64,000 nt of DNA from JAPUEK01 sp963815355. Lineage in GTDB: Bacteria; Pseudomonadota; Alphaproteobacteria; Rhodobacterales; Rhodobacteraceae. Both the position numbers and the translations under genes were made by a program. Positions 1 through 7,403 of the stretch are shown here, piece after piece. The notes beneath the pieces are model-generated. The model had not been told where the DNA came from. It made no database searches and was given only the letters and a program-made list of their open reading frames with translations. Position 1 is the first letter of the stretch; every line of letters starts with the position of its first letter. The DNA is taken from NCBI GenBank assembly GCA_963815355.1, contig CAWFGJ010000010.1, positions 124,001 to 188,000 on the forward strand, given 5' to 3'.

Positions 1-150
1 TTTGCGCTCGCGCGGTTCCTGCGGAGTTCTGATGCCGCCCGAACCGCTGCCGAGCGTGCCGCAGACGCGACGGACCGGATCTACCGTGATGCTGCACGGC
101 GCACGGTGGATACCTTGGGGCGCGGCACGGACGGCGGACCGCTGGCATGA
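1..150 (+). CDS. C-terminal fragment of a small hypothetical protein
   Basis: The reading frame is open from the first base of the window and ends at TGA 148-150, giving only the last 49 residues of a protein. The fragment is rich in Ala and Arg, is probably helical, and matches no domain I recognise. Its stop overlaps the ATG of the holin-like gene by 4 bases (ATGA), so it is the upstream member of the same operon. Operons with a holin-like protein and a DUF3618 protein often start with another small membrane or envelope-stress protein, but that identity is only a guess because the start lies outside the window. Confidence 0.55.
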   Translation, partial: FALARFLRSSDAARTAAERAADATDRIYRDAARRTVDTLGRGTDGGPLA

Positions 151-566
151 CCGCCGCGCCTGAGCAACCCACCGCAGCAGGGCCGGGGGCGCTGATCGCG
201 GATGTGCTGGCCGGGGTTTCCCGGCTGGTGCAGGGCGAAATCGCCCTCGCGCGGGCCGAGGCTGTGGCGCGCCTTCATGCGCTGCGGCAAGCCTTCGTGA
301 ATAGCGCGGTCGCGGTGGTGTTTGGTATCGCCGCGACCCACGCCTTGGCGGCCGCTGCTGTTGTGGCGGCGGTGGCATACGGGTTGCCCCTGATCTGGGC
401 CCTGTTGCTGGTTGGCAGCGTTCTTCTGGCCTTGGCCTTGGGCTTTGCACGCCACGCCGCGCAGCTTGCGCAAAAGGCGGGCGCTTGGCCCCGGCTTAGC
501 CCGGTCTCGCTTAAACGCGATCTCGAAACCCTCAAAACCATGGAGAATCCCGATGTCTCTGTATGA
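147..566 (+). CDS. phage holin family / DUF1469-type small membrane protein
   Basis: A 139-residue protein with a soluble amphipathic N-terminus (about residues 1-45) and two hydrophobic segments (about 48-72 and 76-98) forming a helical hairpin, followed by a short basic tail. This is the layout of the holin-superfamily (YqjE/DUF1469-like) inner-membrane proteins common in proteobacterial stress operons; despite the name they are not phage genes. The start ATG overlaps the preceding stop (ATGA), and the end overlaps the start of the DUF3618 gene by 14 bases, so translation of the three genes is likely coupled. Its biochemical role is unknown. Confidence 0.7.
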   Translation: MTAAPEQPTAAGPGALIADVLAGVSRLVQGEIALARAEAVARLHALRQAFVNSAVAVVFGIAATHALAAAAVVAAVAYGLPLIWALLLVGSVLLALALGFARHAAQLAQKAGAWPRLSPVSLKRDLETLKTMENPDVSV

Positions 567-1455
567 CCCGAACCACCAAAGCCCCGACGAAATTGCCGCC
601 GCGTTGGACCGCGACCGCGCGGCCCTTGCTGCTTCGCTTGGCGCGCTGCGCGCGCGGGTGACGGGGGCAGCTGTGCTCGATCTGGCACTGGACGTCGCCA
701 AGGCCAGGATTGGTCCTGCGACGCGGGCCGTCGACCGCGCCGTGTGCGCCAATCCGACAGCGGCCCTGATGGTCGGCGCAGGTCTTGCATGGCTGGTGCT
801 GGGCGGCAAACGTCACGCGCGCTGCGACAGCCTAGAAAGCACACTTGCCGGCACCAAGTTTGAGGCGCTGTCCCGCTGGGAAGATGAGGGCGGCCCGGTC
901 ACTGACCTGCCCGTCTCTGATCTGGCTGCCGCCGATCTGGCTTGGCTCACCGAGGCCGACACCCTGCGCGACCGCGCCACCCGCGCCTTGGATCGCATCG
1001 AAGTGGCCGCACGGGCGGGCCTGCGCCCGGTGGCCGATGTTGCGCGTGCGCGGGCAGAGGTGCTGGCTGATCTTGCCCGCGATACGCGTCACGCCATGAT
1101 GCTCGGGTTGGAAAACCTGTCGAGCGGCACGCAACAGCGCCTCTTGGCGGTGCGCGAAGAGGCCTATGCCATGCGCGGCGCTGCGGCCCGGAAAACGGCG
1201 CGGCTGATCGAAGATCGGCCCGTGGCGGCGGGCATTCTCGCCTCGGCAATCGGGGCCGCCCTTGCGGCTGCCTTGCCCCGGACCCAGACCGAAGATCGTT
1301 TGCTTGGCGCAGAACGTGATCGACTGATGTCCAAAGCGCAGCAGATGCTTTCGGCCGAGCGCGTTCGCGCAGCTGCAGCCGCAGCGGCTTTGGCCAGTTC
1401 TGGTGCAGGCGAGGCAGCGCAGGGCGCACGGCGGTCTGTGGTTGGGGCCCTGTAA
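553..1455 (+). CDS. DUF3618 domain-containing protein
   Basis: A 300-residue protein. The N-terminal part has the DUF3618 pattern: an SPDEIAAALDRDRAALAASL segment followed by a helical stretch, then a hydrophobic segment near residues 73-86. The rest is long and Ala/Arg-rich with helical propensity, and a second hydrophobic stretch lies near residues 220-235. I chose ATG 553 because GGAG at 542-545 precedes it at suitable spacing and the DUF3618 homology begins there; the frame stays open upstream to 412 but that part is the shadow of the previous gene. It is the last gene of a three-gene envelope operon ending at the hairpin at 1481-1510. The function of DUF3618 proteins is not established. 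Confidence 0.7.
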   Translation: MSLYDPNHQSPDEIAAALDRDRAALAASLGALRARVTGAAVLDLALDVAKARIGPATRAVDRAVCANPTAALMVGAGLAWLVLGGKRHARCDSLESTLAGTKFEALSRWEDEGGPVTDLPVSDLAAADLAWLTEADTLRDRATRALDRIEVAARAGLRPVADVARARAEVLADLARDTRHAMMLGLENLSSGTQQRLLAVREEAYAMRGAAARKTARLIEDRPVAAGILASAIGAALAAALPRTQTEDRLLGAERDRLMSKAQQMLSAERVRAAAAAAALASSGAGEAAQGARRSVVGAL

Positions 1456-1480
1456 CCAGCACGCCCCTTTCCCCAAACCT

Positions 1481-1510
1481 AAAAAAGGCCCGCGCTACGC
1501 GGGCCTTTTT
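1481..1510. terminator. bidirectional rho-independent terminator
   Basis: Perfect inverted repeat with arms AAAAAAGGCCCGCG and CGCGGGCCTTTTT around a 3-4 base loop. It has T-runs on both strands and sits between the converging DUF3618 and PRC-barrel genes, so it can end both transcripts. Confidence 0.85.
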
Positions 1511-1529
1511 CACGACAGGTCAGTAAGGC

Positions 1530-2300
1530 TTAGGGTGCCGCAGAGGGCAGGGCTTCAAGCTCTTCCTGTGTCATCTGCACATAGGCGATAAGCGCATCCC
1601 CAGCCGTCTCCTTCAGGATCTGCAAGCGGCTTACATCCAGCGCCACCGGCTTTTCGCCAAGCCCCAAAAAGCCCCCTACATCCACGATCACAGTCGATGT
1701 CATCGCTTGTTCGTCCACCCGAACCTCCGAGATCTCGCCCAAATTTTCATCGCCCGGCCCATAGACGCGCGCGCCGATCAACTGGTCGCCCCTGACCGCA
1801 GAGGCTTCAACCGAGGCATAGCCATCAACTGTCCGGATGCCGTCTGCCATCGGATCAGCGGGCACCGCAGATGGCAAAGCCACGCTGCGCTGGTAATCGG
1901 GGGCGCCTTCCAAAACGGCGCGATCTGCGGTGATCACAAGGAAGTAGTCGTTCAGATCCTCGGGCGTCGCACTGTCGGCGACAAAGCGCAGGCTCTCCAT
2001 CCCCAGTGCGACCTGACGCTCCCCCATCCCCAGAAAGCCGCCAATGTCGACCAGCACCGCGTCTACTTTGCCGTCCCGCGTCAATACCACGTCGTTGATC
2101 TCGCCGATGTCGTTCCAGCCGCTCTGCACACCGGCGTATTCGGTCCCCTCTGTTGCCCCTTCGGCAGCGTAAACACGTTTGCCGATAAGGTCCGACGTGG
2201 TGATCGCAAGCGGGCCCATTTCGGCGCGAAACAGATCCTGACCGGCAGCGGGCACTGCAAGAGCCACGACCATCGCCGTTCCAAGCATAAGATTTTTCAT
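1530..2300 (-). CDS. secreted PRC-barrel domain protein (two PRC repeats)
   Basis: A 256-residue protein with a Sec signal peptide (residues 1-20, ending in VPAAGQ) and two PRC-barrel repeats, at about residues 33-110 and 175-240. Both end in a nearly identical VDxGGFLGxGE(R/K)xVAL motif, a sign of internal duplication. Tandem exported PRC-barrel proteins are common in Rhodobacteraceae and related groups, with no defined biochemical role. The start at 2300 is chosen because the signal peptide begins there and AGGAG lies about 8 bases upstream; the frame remains open further up without meaning. An EcfG-type promoter (2352-2377, minus strand) lies about 50 bases upstream, so the gene probably belongs to the general stress regulon. 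Confidence 0.8.
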   Translation of the reverse strand: MKNLMLGTAMVVALAVPAAGQDLFRAEMGPLAITTSDLIGKRVYAAEGATEGTEYAGVQSGWNDIGEINDVVLTRDGKVDAVLVDIGGFLGMGERQVALGMESLRFVADSATPEDLNDYFLVITADRAVLEGAPDYQRSVALPSAVPADPMADGIRTVDGYASVEASAVRGDQLIGARVYGPGDENLGEISEVRVDEQAMTSTVIVDVGGFLGLGEKPVALDVSRLQILKETAGDALIAYVQMTQEELEALPSAAP

Positions 2301-2351
2301 GTCTTTTCTCCTAAGTTCAGCCAACGCGCCTTGGTGGCGCGCATGGGAAGG

Positions 2352-2377
2352 AAACGCTCGGAGAGGGTCATGGTTCC
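2352..2377 (-). promoter_or_regulatory. EcfG-type promoter of the PRC-barrel gene
   Basis: On the minus strand GGAAC (2377-2373) is followed after 16 bases by CGTTT (2356-2352), an exact match to the alphaproteobacterial general stress sigma consensus GGAAC-N16/17-CGTT. Transcription would start about 45 bases before the start codon at 2300. Confidence 0.75.
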
Positions 2378-2460
2378 GCCTGGAATCCGGGTGATCCACG
2401 CCAGGCGACGGGGCGGCGATCCATCGCCGGGCGGGGCCGTGAAAATAATTTTGCCGCGCG

Positions 2461-2486
2461 GGAACCCGTTTCAATCTGGCGCGTTG
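2461..2486 (+). promoter_or_regulatory. EcfG-type promoter of a candidate small RNA
   Basis: GGAAC (2461-2465), 16 bases, CGTTG (2482-2486) on the plus strand. No convincing coding region follows; the transcript would run into the terminator ending at about 2603. It is back-to-back with the minus-strand EcfG promoter at 2352-2377. Confidence 0.7.
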
Positions 2487-2491
2487 AATGA

Positions 2492-2603
2492 ATGATCGAG
2501 GGCAACTCATCTCCCTGCTCCTCGATCCCGATGTCCCCATCGGAGCCTGTCCCTAACCGCCGATGGTCTTAGGCCCCCAGCCAAAACCATCGGCGGTTTT
2601 TTT
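2492..2603 (+). ncRNA. candidate stress-induced small RNA with three stem-loops
   Basis: About 110 bases between an EcfG-type promoter and a strong terminator. Stem 1 pairs GATCGAG (2494-2500) with CTCGATC (2521-2527) and leaves a loop containing CTCCCT. Stem 2 pairs CCGATG (2528-2533) with CATCGG (2538-2543) around a TCCC loop. Stem 3 is the terminator, AACCGCCGATGGT (about 2555-2567) with ACCATCGGCGGTT (about 2586-2598), followed by a T-run. C-rich loops of this kind resemble anti-Shine-Dalgarno loops of stress sRNAs known from alphaproteobacteria, but I cannot assign it to a family. The predicted start and ends are estimates from promoter and terminator positions. Confidence 0.55.
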
Positions 2604-2654
2604 ATGCGCCGTGGGGGCCGTCCGTATTGCGCGGGGCCCTGTGCGCCACGCATG

Positions 2655-2685
2655 AAAAAACCCCCGGCAAAAGCGCCGGGGGTTT
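2655..2685 (-). terminator. rho-independent terminator
   Basis: Inverted repeat CCCCCGGC / GCCGGGGG with an A-run on the plus strand at 2655-2660, which reads as a T-run on the minus strand. It lies just downstream of the minus-strand gene ending at 2707. Confidence 0.75.
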
Positions 2686-2706
2686 AGTGGCACGAAACAG
2701 TGCCGG

Positions 2707-3225
2707 TTACTTTAACCGCTCAACTACGTTCTGTGCAAAGGCCGCGATCATCGCGTCGTAATAAACCCGCGTATCGGCGGGCAACGTCATCAGGTCGAGG
2801 CCTTCAGGAAACAGGGGCTTGGCTGCGTTGACATCGACGGTCAGCTCATAAGTGCCAAAGCGCGTGTTATCGGTGGCATGGGTCATTACGACATCGCCGA
2901 CAAGCCGGGTATCCGCGAGGCCAAGTTGCTCTTCAAAGCCGTTGGACAACGACACTTCGGACAAATCGATCTTAATATCGACGCCATCTTCAGCGATCTG
3001 GTCGGTGATGCGCGTGACGATCGCGTTTTCAAGATCATCGGCGACGCTGGTCCAATAGGCGGCAGCGCGTTCATTGCCGATGGCATCCAGTTCGACCGAC
3101 ACTTCGACTGTGTTCACGGTGCCTGTCTCTGCCGCGAGGGCTGAGGCGCTCAGGCAAAGCGCGGCCAAGCTGCCGATGGCGAGGGCGCGGAAGTTGGGCG
3201 TGTGCGTTTTGGAGGTGTGAAACAT
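2707..3225 (-). CDS. hypothetical exported protein
   Basis: A 172-residue protein with a basic N-terminus and a clear Sec signal peptide (cleavage probably after the ALAA at about residues 29-32). The mature part (about 140 residues) is acidic, has alternating strand-like segments and ends in a predicted amphipathic helix. It has no cysteines in the mature part and no domain I recognise; it is likely periplasmic or surface-associated. The ATG at 3225 is preceded by AAGGAG at good spacing. A near-consensus EcfG promoter (GGAAC-N16-GGTT) lies upstream, and phyR is the next gene on the same strand, so a role in the stress response is plausible but unproven. Confidence 0.6.
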   Translation of the reverse strand: MFHTSKTHTPNFRALAIGSLAALCLSASALAAETGTVNTVEVSVELDAIGNERAAAYWTSVADDLENAIVTRITDQIAEDGVDIKIDLSEVSLSNGFEEQLGLADTRLVGDVVMTHATDNTRFGTYELTVDVNAAKPLFPEGLDLMTLPADTRVYYDAMIAAFAQNVVERLK

Positions 3226-3279
3226 GGTAAGCTCCTTTTAACCGAGCGTCGAAGAAGTCTCCGACGCCTCTGCACTGAT

Positions 3280-3304
3280 AACCCGCGGGCCGGAGATTGG
3301 TTCC
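3280..3304 (-). promoter_or_regulatory. possible EcfG-type promoter (one mismatch)
   Basis: On the minus strand GGAAC (3304-3300), 16 bases, GGTT (3283-3280). The -35 is perfect; the -10 keeps GTT but has G for C. It would serve the exported protein gene starting at 3225. Confidence 0.4.
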
Positions 3305-3336
3305 CTTGGCCCTGGGCAGAACTGCAAAAGAAAACC

Positions 3337-4146
3337 CTACGCGTGCAGGGTCTCGGTGCTAGCAAAGAACATTGCTTGCGATACGGCTGAGCGGACCTGT
3401 TCTTCAACATAGGGTTTTGTGATCAGAAAGGCAGGTTCAGGGCGCTCGCCCGTCAATAGCCGCTCAGGGAAAGCGGTGATAAAGATCACTGGAATGTCGT
3501 CGATCATCCGCAGAATGTCCTTCACGGCATCAATCCCGGAGGAGCGGTCCGCAAGCTGGATATCGGCAAGGATCAGGTCGGGGCGCGCGCGACGCGCCAA
3601 TTCCACCGCTTCGGTGCGGGTCGCGGCAATGCCGGTCACCGTATGGCCCATCTCGCGCACGATCGCGGCAATATCCATAGAGATGATCGCCTCATCTTCG
3701 ATAATCATCACCCGGCCCGTGACCGAGGTCTGCATCTCTCGCACCGCAGTGTCGATCAGATGGGCCACCTCATCAGTATCGGTGCGCATGACCTGCGCGA
3801 TTTCCGATTGGGTGAAGCTTTCGATGGCGTGCAACAAAAGCGCCTCGCGGGTGTTGGGCGTCAGGTTGGCCATATGGGCCTGCGCCACGGCTGAAAACCG
3901 GGTGTCAGGCTCGCCCACAGGCGCGCCCGCGCTCGCCCAAACCACGTGAAAGGCATGGAACAGCGCCACCTTGGGATCGTCCGCCCCGTGCAGAATCGCC
4001 CCATCCGCCAAAATCGCCTCAAGCGTCGCCGCGGCAAAGCGATCGCCTGTTCCCTGACTTCCTGTCAGCGCACGCGCATAGCGCCGCAGATAGGGCAGGT
4101 TTTCGGAGATCGCAGCGACGGCATCCGGCAGGATTTCTGCTTGCAT
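3337..4146 (-). CDS. phyR: PhyR general stress response regulator (anti-anti-sigma factor)
   Basis: A 269-residue protein with the diagnostic PhyR architecture: an N-terminal sigma-factor-like domain (about residues 8-140, sigma2- and sigma4-like helices) fused to a C-terminal receiver (about 145-262). The receiver has the acidic pair E150/D151, phospho-acceptor D195 (LILADIQLAD) and K244 (ITKP). In the known system phosphorylated PhyR exposes its sigma-like domain and sequesters NepR, freeing EcfG. The start ATG has GAGGGAG upstream. The gene diverges from nepR-ecfG-phyK, and both directions share a near-palindromic EcfG promoter at 4176-4208, giving positive autoregulation. Confidence 0.95.
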   Translation of the reverse strand: MQAEILPDAVAAISENLPYLRRYARALTGSQGTGDRFAAATLEAILADGAILHGADDPKVALFHAFHVVWASAGAPVGEPDTRFSAVAQAHMANLTPNTREALLLHAIESFTQSEIAQVMRTDTDEVAHLIDTAVREMQTSVTGRVMIIEDEAIISMDIAAIVREMGHTVTGIAATRTEAVELARRARPDLILADIQLADRSSGIDAVKDILRMIDDIPVIFITAFPERLLTGERPEPAFLITKPYVEEQVRSAVSQAMFFASTETLHA

Positions 4147-4175
4147 GGATTTTTCTCCCTCGAAGACATTTTTCG

Positions 4176-4208
4176 GGAACCAAACGTTTGGGCAATGCGT
4201 TTGGTTCC
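4176..4208. promoter_or_regulatory. overlapping divergent EcfG promoters of phyR and nepR-ecfG
   Basis: Plus strand: GGAAC (4176-4180), 17 bases, CGTTT (4198-4202), reading toward nepR. Minus strand: GGAAC (4208-4204), 17 bases, CGTTT (4186-4182), reading toward phyR. The two promoters are interleaved so each -35 abuts the other's -10, forming one imperfect palindrome. Confidence 0.85.
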
Positions 4209-4221
4209 GTGTAAAGTTGAG

Positions 4222-4422
4222 ATGGGCAAAAAAAAGATGTACCCTGACATGACTGACGGCAACCCCAGATCCAAGATCCGCGCGCAGATCGATGAAAATC
4301 TGAAGCGCATCTATGACGAGACGCTTAAGGAAGACATTCCAGACAGGCTGACCGCGCTGCTGGATCAGTTGCGCAAGAAGTCCGCAGCCGCCGCTGAGGA
4401 TAAAGACGGGGAGGCATCCTGA
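4222..4422 (+). CDS. nepR: NepR family anti-sigma factor
   Basis: A 66-residue protein containing the NepR core, with I24-x-ENLKRIYDE and the following LKEDIPDRLTALLDQL helix (about residues 21-51). NepR binds EcfG in unstressed cells and is titrated by phosphorylated PhyR. ATG 4222 sits about 20 bases after the EcfG -10; its ribosome site is weak, and ATG 4237 or 4249 are alternatives that would only trim the N-terminus. The stop overlaps the ecfG ATG by 1 base (TGATG), so anti-sigma and sigma are translationally coupled. Confidence 0.88.
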   Translation: MGKKKMYPDMTDGNPRSKIRAQIDENLKRIYDETLKEDIPDRLTALLDQLRKKSAAAAEDKDGEAS

Positions 4423-4988
4423 TGCAGCCCGCGTCGATAGATCCGCGTGAGGCGATTGTCGATTTCCTGCCCGCGCTGCGCGCCTTTTCCATGAGCCTGA
4501 CCCGCAATCGTTCTGCTGCAGATGATCTTGTGCAAGACACCGTGGTCAAGGCTTGGTCAAACATCGACAAGTTCGCCGAAGGCAGCAACTTGCAGGCTTG
4601 GCTCTTTACCATTTTGCGCAACACCTATTACTCGTCGCTGCGCAAGCATCGCCGCGAAGTGTCAGACCCCGATGGCATCCATGCGCAGGGCTTGTTCGTG
4701 AAGCCGGATCACGACGGTCGCCTTGCCTATGCCGATTTCCAGCGCGCCTTTGACCAGTTGTCGGTTGAACATCGTGAGGTGCTGACATTGGTCGGGGCCT
4801 CGGGGTTTTCGTGTGAAGAGGCCGCATTGATGATGGGCGTCGCCGTCGGCACCGTCAAAAGCCGGGCCAGCCGGGCCCGCAAGCGTCTGTCTGAGCTGAT
4901 GGGACTTGCCGAGGGCGAGGATAGCTTTTCGGGCGTTGATCTGGCCAGTGGTGCGGTGATGTCGCGCAGTGGGATGCAGGCAGCATGA
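4422..4988 (+). CDS. ecfG: EcfG (ECF15) general stress sigma factor
   Basis: A 188-residue ECF sigma factor. Region 2 spans about residues 12-80, including the DDLVQDTVVKAW core-binding and -10 recognition helices. Region 4 spans about 105-160, with the GVAVGTVKSRASRARKRL helix-turn-helix. The position between nepR and a HisKA_2 kinase, plus the EcfG-consensus promoters nearby, identifies it as EcfG rather than a generic ECF factor. It directs transcription of stress genes, several of which appear to be in this window (promoters at 2352, 2461, 4176, 7029, 7404). Its end overlaps the kinase start by 4 bases. Confidence 0.93.
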   Translation: MQPASIDPREAIVDFLPALRAFSMSLTRNRSAADDLVQDTVVKAWSNIDKFAEGSNLQAWLFTILRNTYYSSLRKHRREVSDPDGIHAQGLFVKPDHDGRLAYADFQRAFDQLSVEHREVLTLVGASGFSCEEAALMMGVAVGTVKSRASRARKRLSELMGLAEGEDSFSGVDLASGAVMSRSGMQAA

Positions 4989-6781
4989 CACCGGCCTATC
5001 CGCGGCCACCCGCGTCCCGTCTGGCCGTGCGCTTTGCCGTGATCCTGGCGCTGGCCCTGTTGCCGGCGGGCGTCATCGCGTTTGTGCAGACCAAAGCGCT
5101 GGAAGATGAGGTGCAGGCCCGCAGCGAAGTGGCGCTGATGGGGGCCACCTTGCAGGCGGCGGCAGCGGAAACCAACATGATCGGCCGGGTGCGCGGCATG
5201 GTCGGCGCACTGGCCGCCGCCGTGCCGCGCGCGCTGTCCGAGCCGGGCGCCTGCGCCGATCTGATGGCCCGCGCCGCGGCGGTAGAGCCCTCTGCGTCGC
5301 TGGTCGCGTTTATTCCGAAAAGTGGCCTGATGACCTGCTCGTCGCGCGGTCAGGTGTATGACTTTGCCGACAGCCTGCTGTTTCAACGGGTTGCAGCCCA
5401 GCGCGCGCCGTCCTTTGTTGTGAACCGGAACGGGCCGGTTTCGGGCACTTCTGTGCTGGGCATATCGCACCCGGTTTTTGATGCCACGGGCGTCTACCTT
5501 GGATATACGGTGATATCCATTCCGCACAAATCACTGAATGAATTACGATTTGCTGCATTCAGGGGGCAAGCCGACCTTGAGAATCCGGTGGTTTTCTGGA
5601 CCTTCGGCAACGAGGGGGTCATGCTGACCTCCAACATCGACCTCGTCGCCGCTGAAAGGTTTGTGCCCGCCGCCCAGCCGATGCGCAATTTCGTGGGGGG
5701 CGACAGCCGGATTTTTGAGGCGCGCGCCTTGGATGGCAAAAGGATGACCTATGCGGTCGTGCCTATCGTCAAGAATGAGCTGTATATCATGAGCAGCTTC
5801 CGCCTGGATAGTGCCGCGTTCCCCGGCGGCATGGGTTCAGCCGTCTATGTGCCGACCTTTTTGATGTGGTTGGTGGGGCTGATCGCCTCTGCCTATGCGG
5901 CGGAGATTCTGGTCACCCGACATGTCCGCACGCTCAATCGCCGCATCGTTGCGTTCGCGCGCGGCGACCGGCGGCTGGAGGCGATCGAATTGAAGGGTGC
6001 GCCGGCAGAGCTGAATGAGCTGGCCTCGGCCTACCTGTCGATGACCGAAAGCATCACCCGCAGCGAAGCAGAGCTGGAGGATTCACTCCACCAAAAAGAG
6101 GTGCTGTTGCGCGAAGTGCATCACCGGGTGAAGAACAACCTGCAACTGATCTCGTCGATCATGAACATCCAGATCCGCAACGCCCGCAGCGGCGAGGCCA
6201 AAGACCTGCTCAAAAGCCTTCAAGAGCGGATCATGAGCCTCGCAACCGTCCACCGGGGGCTCTATCAGACCAGCGGTCTGGCCGATGTGCGTGCGCGTGA
6301 ACTGATCCCCGACATCGTGCGCCAGATCCTGTCGATGTCCTCTGGGCCGGAAAAACCCTTTACCACCAAGAATGAGATCGACGATCTGCGCCTTGTGCCC
6401 GATCAGGCTGTGCCCCTGTCGCTGCTGCTGGCCGAGGCGCTGACCAATGCCATCAAGCACGCCGGGGCCACGCGCAGCCATCCCGGCAAGTTGTTCGTTC
6501 GGCTGACCCGCTTGGGCGCCAGCGATGCGGTGCTGGAGGTGACCAACAGCCGACGTGAGCGCGAGGTCACCCTCGTCCCGGTCAGCACGCCCGACACCGG
6601 GATCGGCTCACAGTTGATCACCGCCTTTGTTCAGCAACTGGGCGGCCGTCATGAATTTGGTCTGGTGGGGGCGGAGTATACGTTGAAAGTGACGTTCGCC
6701 ATCTCGCCTCTGTCCACCGCCGAAAATCTCCATGCCCCTGACGCAGCCCTTGAAAAGGATTGGAACCCATCTGCGCCTTGA
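4985..6781 (+). CDS. HWE/HisKA_2 sensor histidine kinase of the general stress response (PhyK-like)
   Basis: A 598-residue membrane kinase. An N-terminal transmembrane helix (about residues 13-34), an extracytoplasmic sensor domain of about 250 residues (likely Cache-type) and a second transmembrane helix (about 287-308) lead into a HAMP-like linker. A HisKA_2 dimerisation domain follows, with the HHRVKNNLQLISS motif (phospho-acceptor His379/380), then a HATPase domain whose N-box is EALTNAIKHAG (about residues 483-493) and which has a GIGSQLI glycine motif near 540. Its position in the phyR locus suggests it phosphorylates PhyR, as PhyK does elsewhere; the signal it senses is unknown. It is co-transcribed with ecfG (ATGA overlap). 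Confidence 0.88.
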   Translation: MTPAYPRPPASRLAVRFAVILALALLPAGVIAFVQTKALEDEVQARSEVALMGATLQAAAAETNMIGRVRGMVGALAAAVPRALSEPGACADLMARAAAVEPSASLVAFIPKSGLMTCSSRGQVYDFADSLLFQRVAAQRAPSFVVNRNGPVSGTSVLGISHPVFDATGVYLGYTVISIPHKSLNELRFAAFRGQADLENPVVFWTFGNEGVMLTSNIDLVAAERFVPAAQPMRNFVGGDSRIFEARALDGKRMTYAVVPIVKNELYIMSSFRLDSAAFPGGMGSAVYVPTFLMWLVGLIASAYAAEILVTRHVRTLNRRIVAFARGDRRLEAIELKGAPAELNELASAYLSMTESITRSEAELEDSLHQKEVLLREVHHRVKNNLQLISSIMNIQIRNARSGEAKDLLKSLQERIMSLATVHRGLYQTSGLADVRARELIPDIVRQILSMSSGPEKPFTTKNEIDDLRLVPDQAVPLSLLLAEALTNAIKHAGATRSHPGKLFVRLTRLGASDAVLEVTNSRREREVTLVPVSTPDTGIGSQLITAFVQQLGGRHEFGLVGAEYTLKVTFAISPLSTAENLHAPDAALEKDWNPSAP

Positions 6782-7028
6782 TCGTTGGTGCGGGCGAAAG
6801 GGTCGGCTCGATGGATGTGTCTGGTCCCGCCAGAAAGCTGGACAAGCCTTCTGGTGCTTGACCTATCCCTGCGCGGATGCGGCGCGGGCTGTCGGCAAGT
6901 CGTGGCTTTATCGGGTCGCTCAGACGTTTAGCTGCCGCCCTGCGTGACAGAAAAGGCGGCGCTGCCGGGTGCTTATGGCCAAAACCCGCCGATGCGCCGC
7001 CCGAATTTCTTTGATCCCCCAGATATTT
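6782..7028. other. non-coding stretch between phyK and the csbD promoter
   Basis: No credible gene. A short open frame across the kinase end (6732-6947) has no ribosome site and overlaps the kinase, so I discount it. A long imperfect hairpin (GGCGGCGC 6955-6962 with GCGCCGCC 6994-7001, plus nested pairing) may end the kinase transcript, although no T-run follows it. Confidence 0.4.
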
Positions 7029-7054
7029 GGAACCAATGCCGCCCGGCTGCGTTT
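7029..7054 (+). promoter_or_regulatory. EcfG-type promoter of the csbD-like gene
   Basis: GGAAC (7029-7033), 16 bases, CGTTT (7050-7054), about 50 bases before the ATG at 7105. Confidence 0.8.
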
Positions 7055-7104
7055 TCTACCTGCAAGGGCGCAAAATGGCGCCGTAACGCGAAAAGGAGAT
7101 TGCC

Positions 7105-7302
7105 ATGAATTGGGATCAAATCGAAGGCAAGTGGAAGCAATACAAAGGCAAGGCCCGTGAGACGTGGGGCGACCTGACCGATGATGAGTTGGACCGCATC
7201 GCTGGCAAGCGTGACCAGATGGTGGGTCTTGTCCAAGAGAAATACGGCAAGGCCAAAACCGACGCCGAGCGCGAAGTTGACGATTGGTTCGGCAAGCTCT
7301 GA
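7105..7302 (+). CDS. CsbD family stress protein
   Basis: A 65-residue, highly charged hydrophilic protein with the full CsbD pattern: an N-terminal MNWDQIEGKWKQYKGKARE block, then DDELDRIAGKRDQMVGLVQEKYG-type helices and a C-terminal DDWF. CsbD proteins are small, probably disordered or helical stress proteins controlled by general stress sigma factors in many bacteria; their molecular role is unknown. AAAAGGAG lies at ideal spacing before ATG 7105. The EcfG promoter at 7029-7054 fits the expected control. It is a single-gene unit closed by the hairpin at 7335-7363. Confidence 0.9.
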   Translation: MNWDQIEGKWKQYKGKARETWGDLTDDELDRIAGKRDQMVGLVQEKYGKAKTDAEREVDDWFGKL

Positions 7303-7334
7303 CGCCACTGCCGCCTTTCGGGCGGACTTTCGGG

Positions 7335-7363
7335 AAATGGCGCGCCTTCGGGTGCGCCATTTT
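7335..7363 (+). terminator. rho-independent terminator after csbD
   Basis: AAATGGCGCGCC, TTCG loop, GGTGCGCCATTT, followed by a T-run: a stable tetraloop hairpin about 35 bases past the csbD stop. Confidence 0.75.
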
Positions 7364-7403
7364 GCTGTGCCAAGCCGGCCCGCCGGGTTTTTCCGCCGAT
7401 AGC

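Noticed and set aside
147..566. Prophage holin
   Set aside because: No other phage gene is nearby; holin-superfamily proteins of this size are common chromosomal envelope proteins.
2488..2570. Short peptide frames (22-26 codons) inside the proposed small RNA
   Set aside because: No ribosome site; one start lies before the predicted transcription start and the other frame runs into the terminator stem.
6732..6947. A 71-residue plus-strand open frame at the kinase end
   Set aside because: It overlaps the kinase 3' end, lacks a ribosome site and has a Trp/Cys/Arg-rich composition typical of chance frames in GC-rich DNA.
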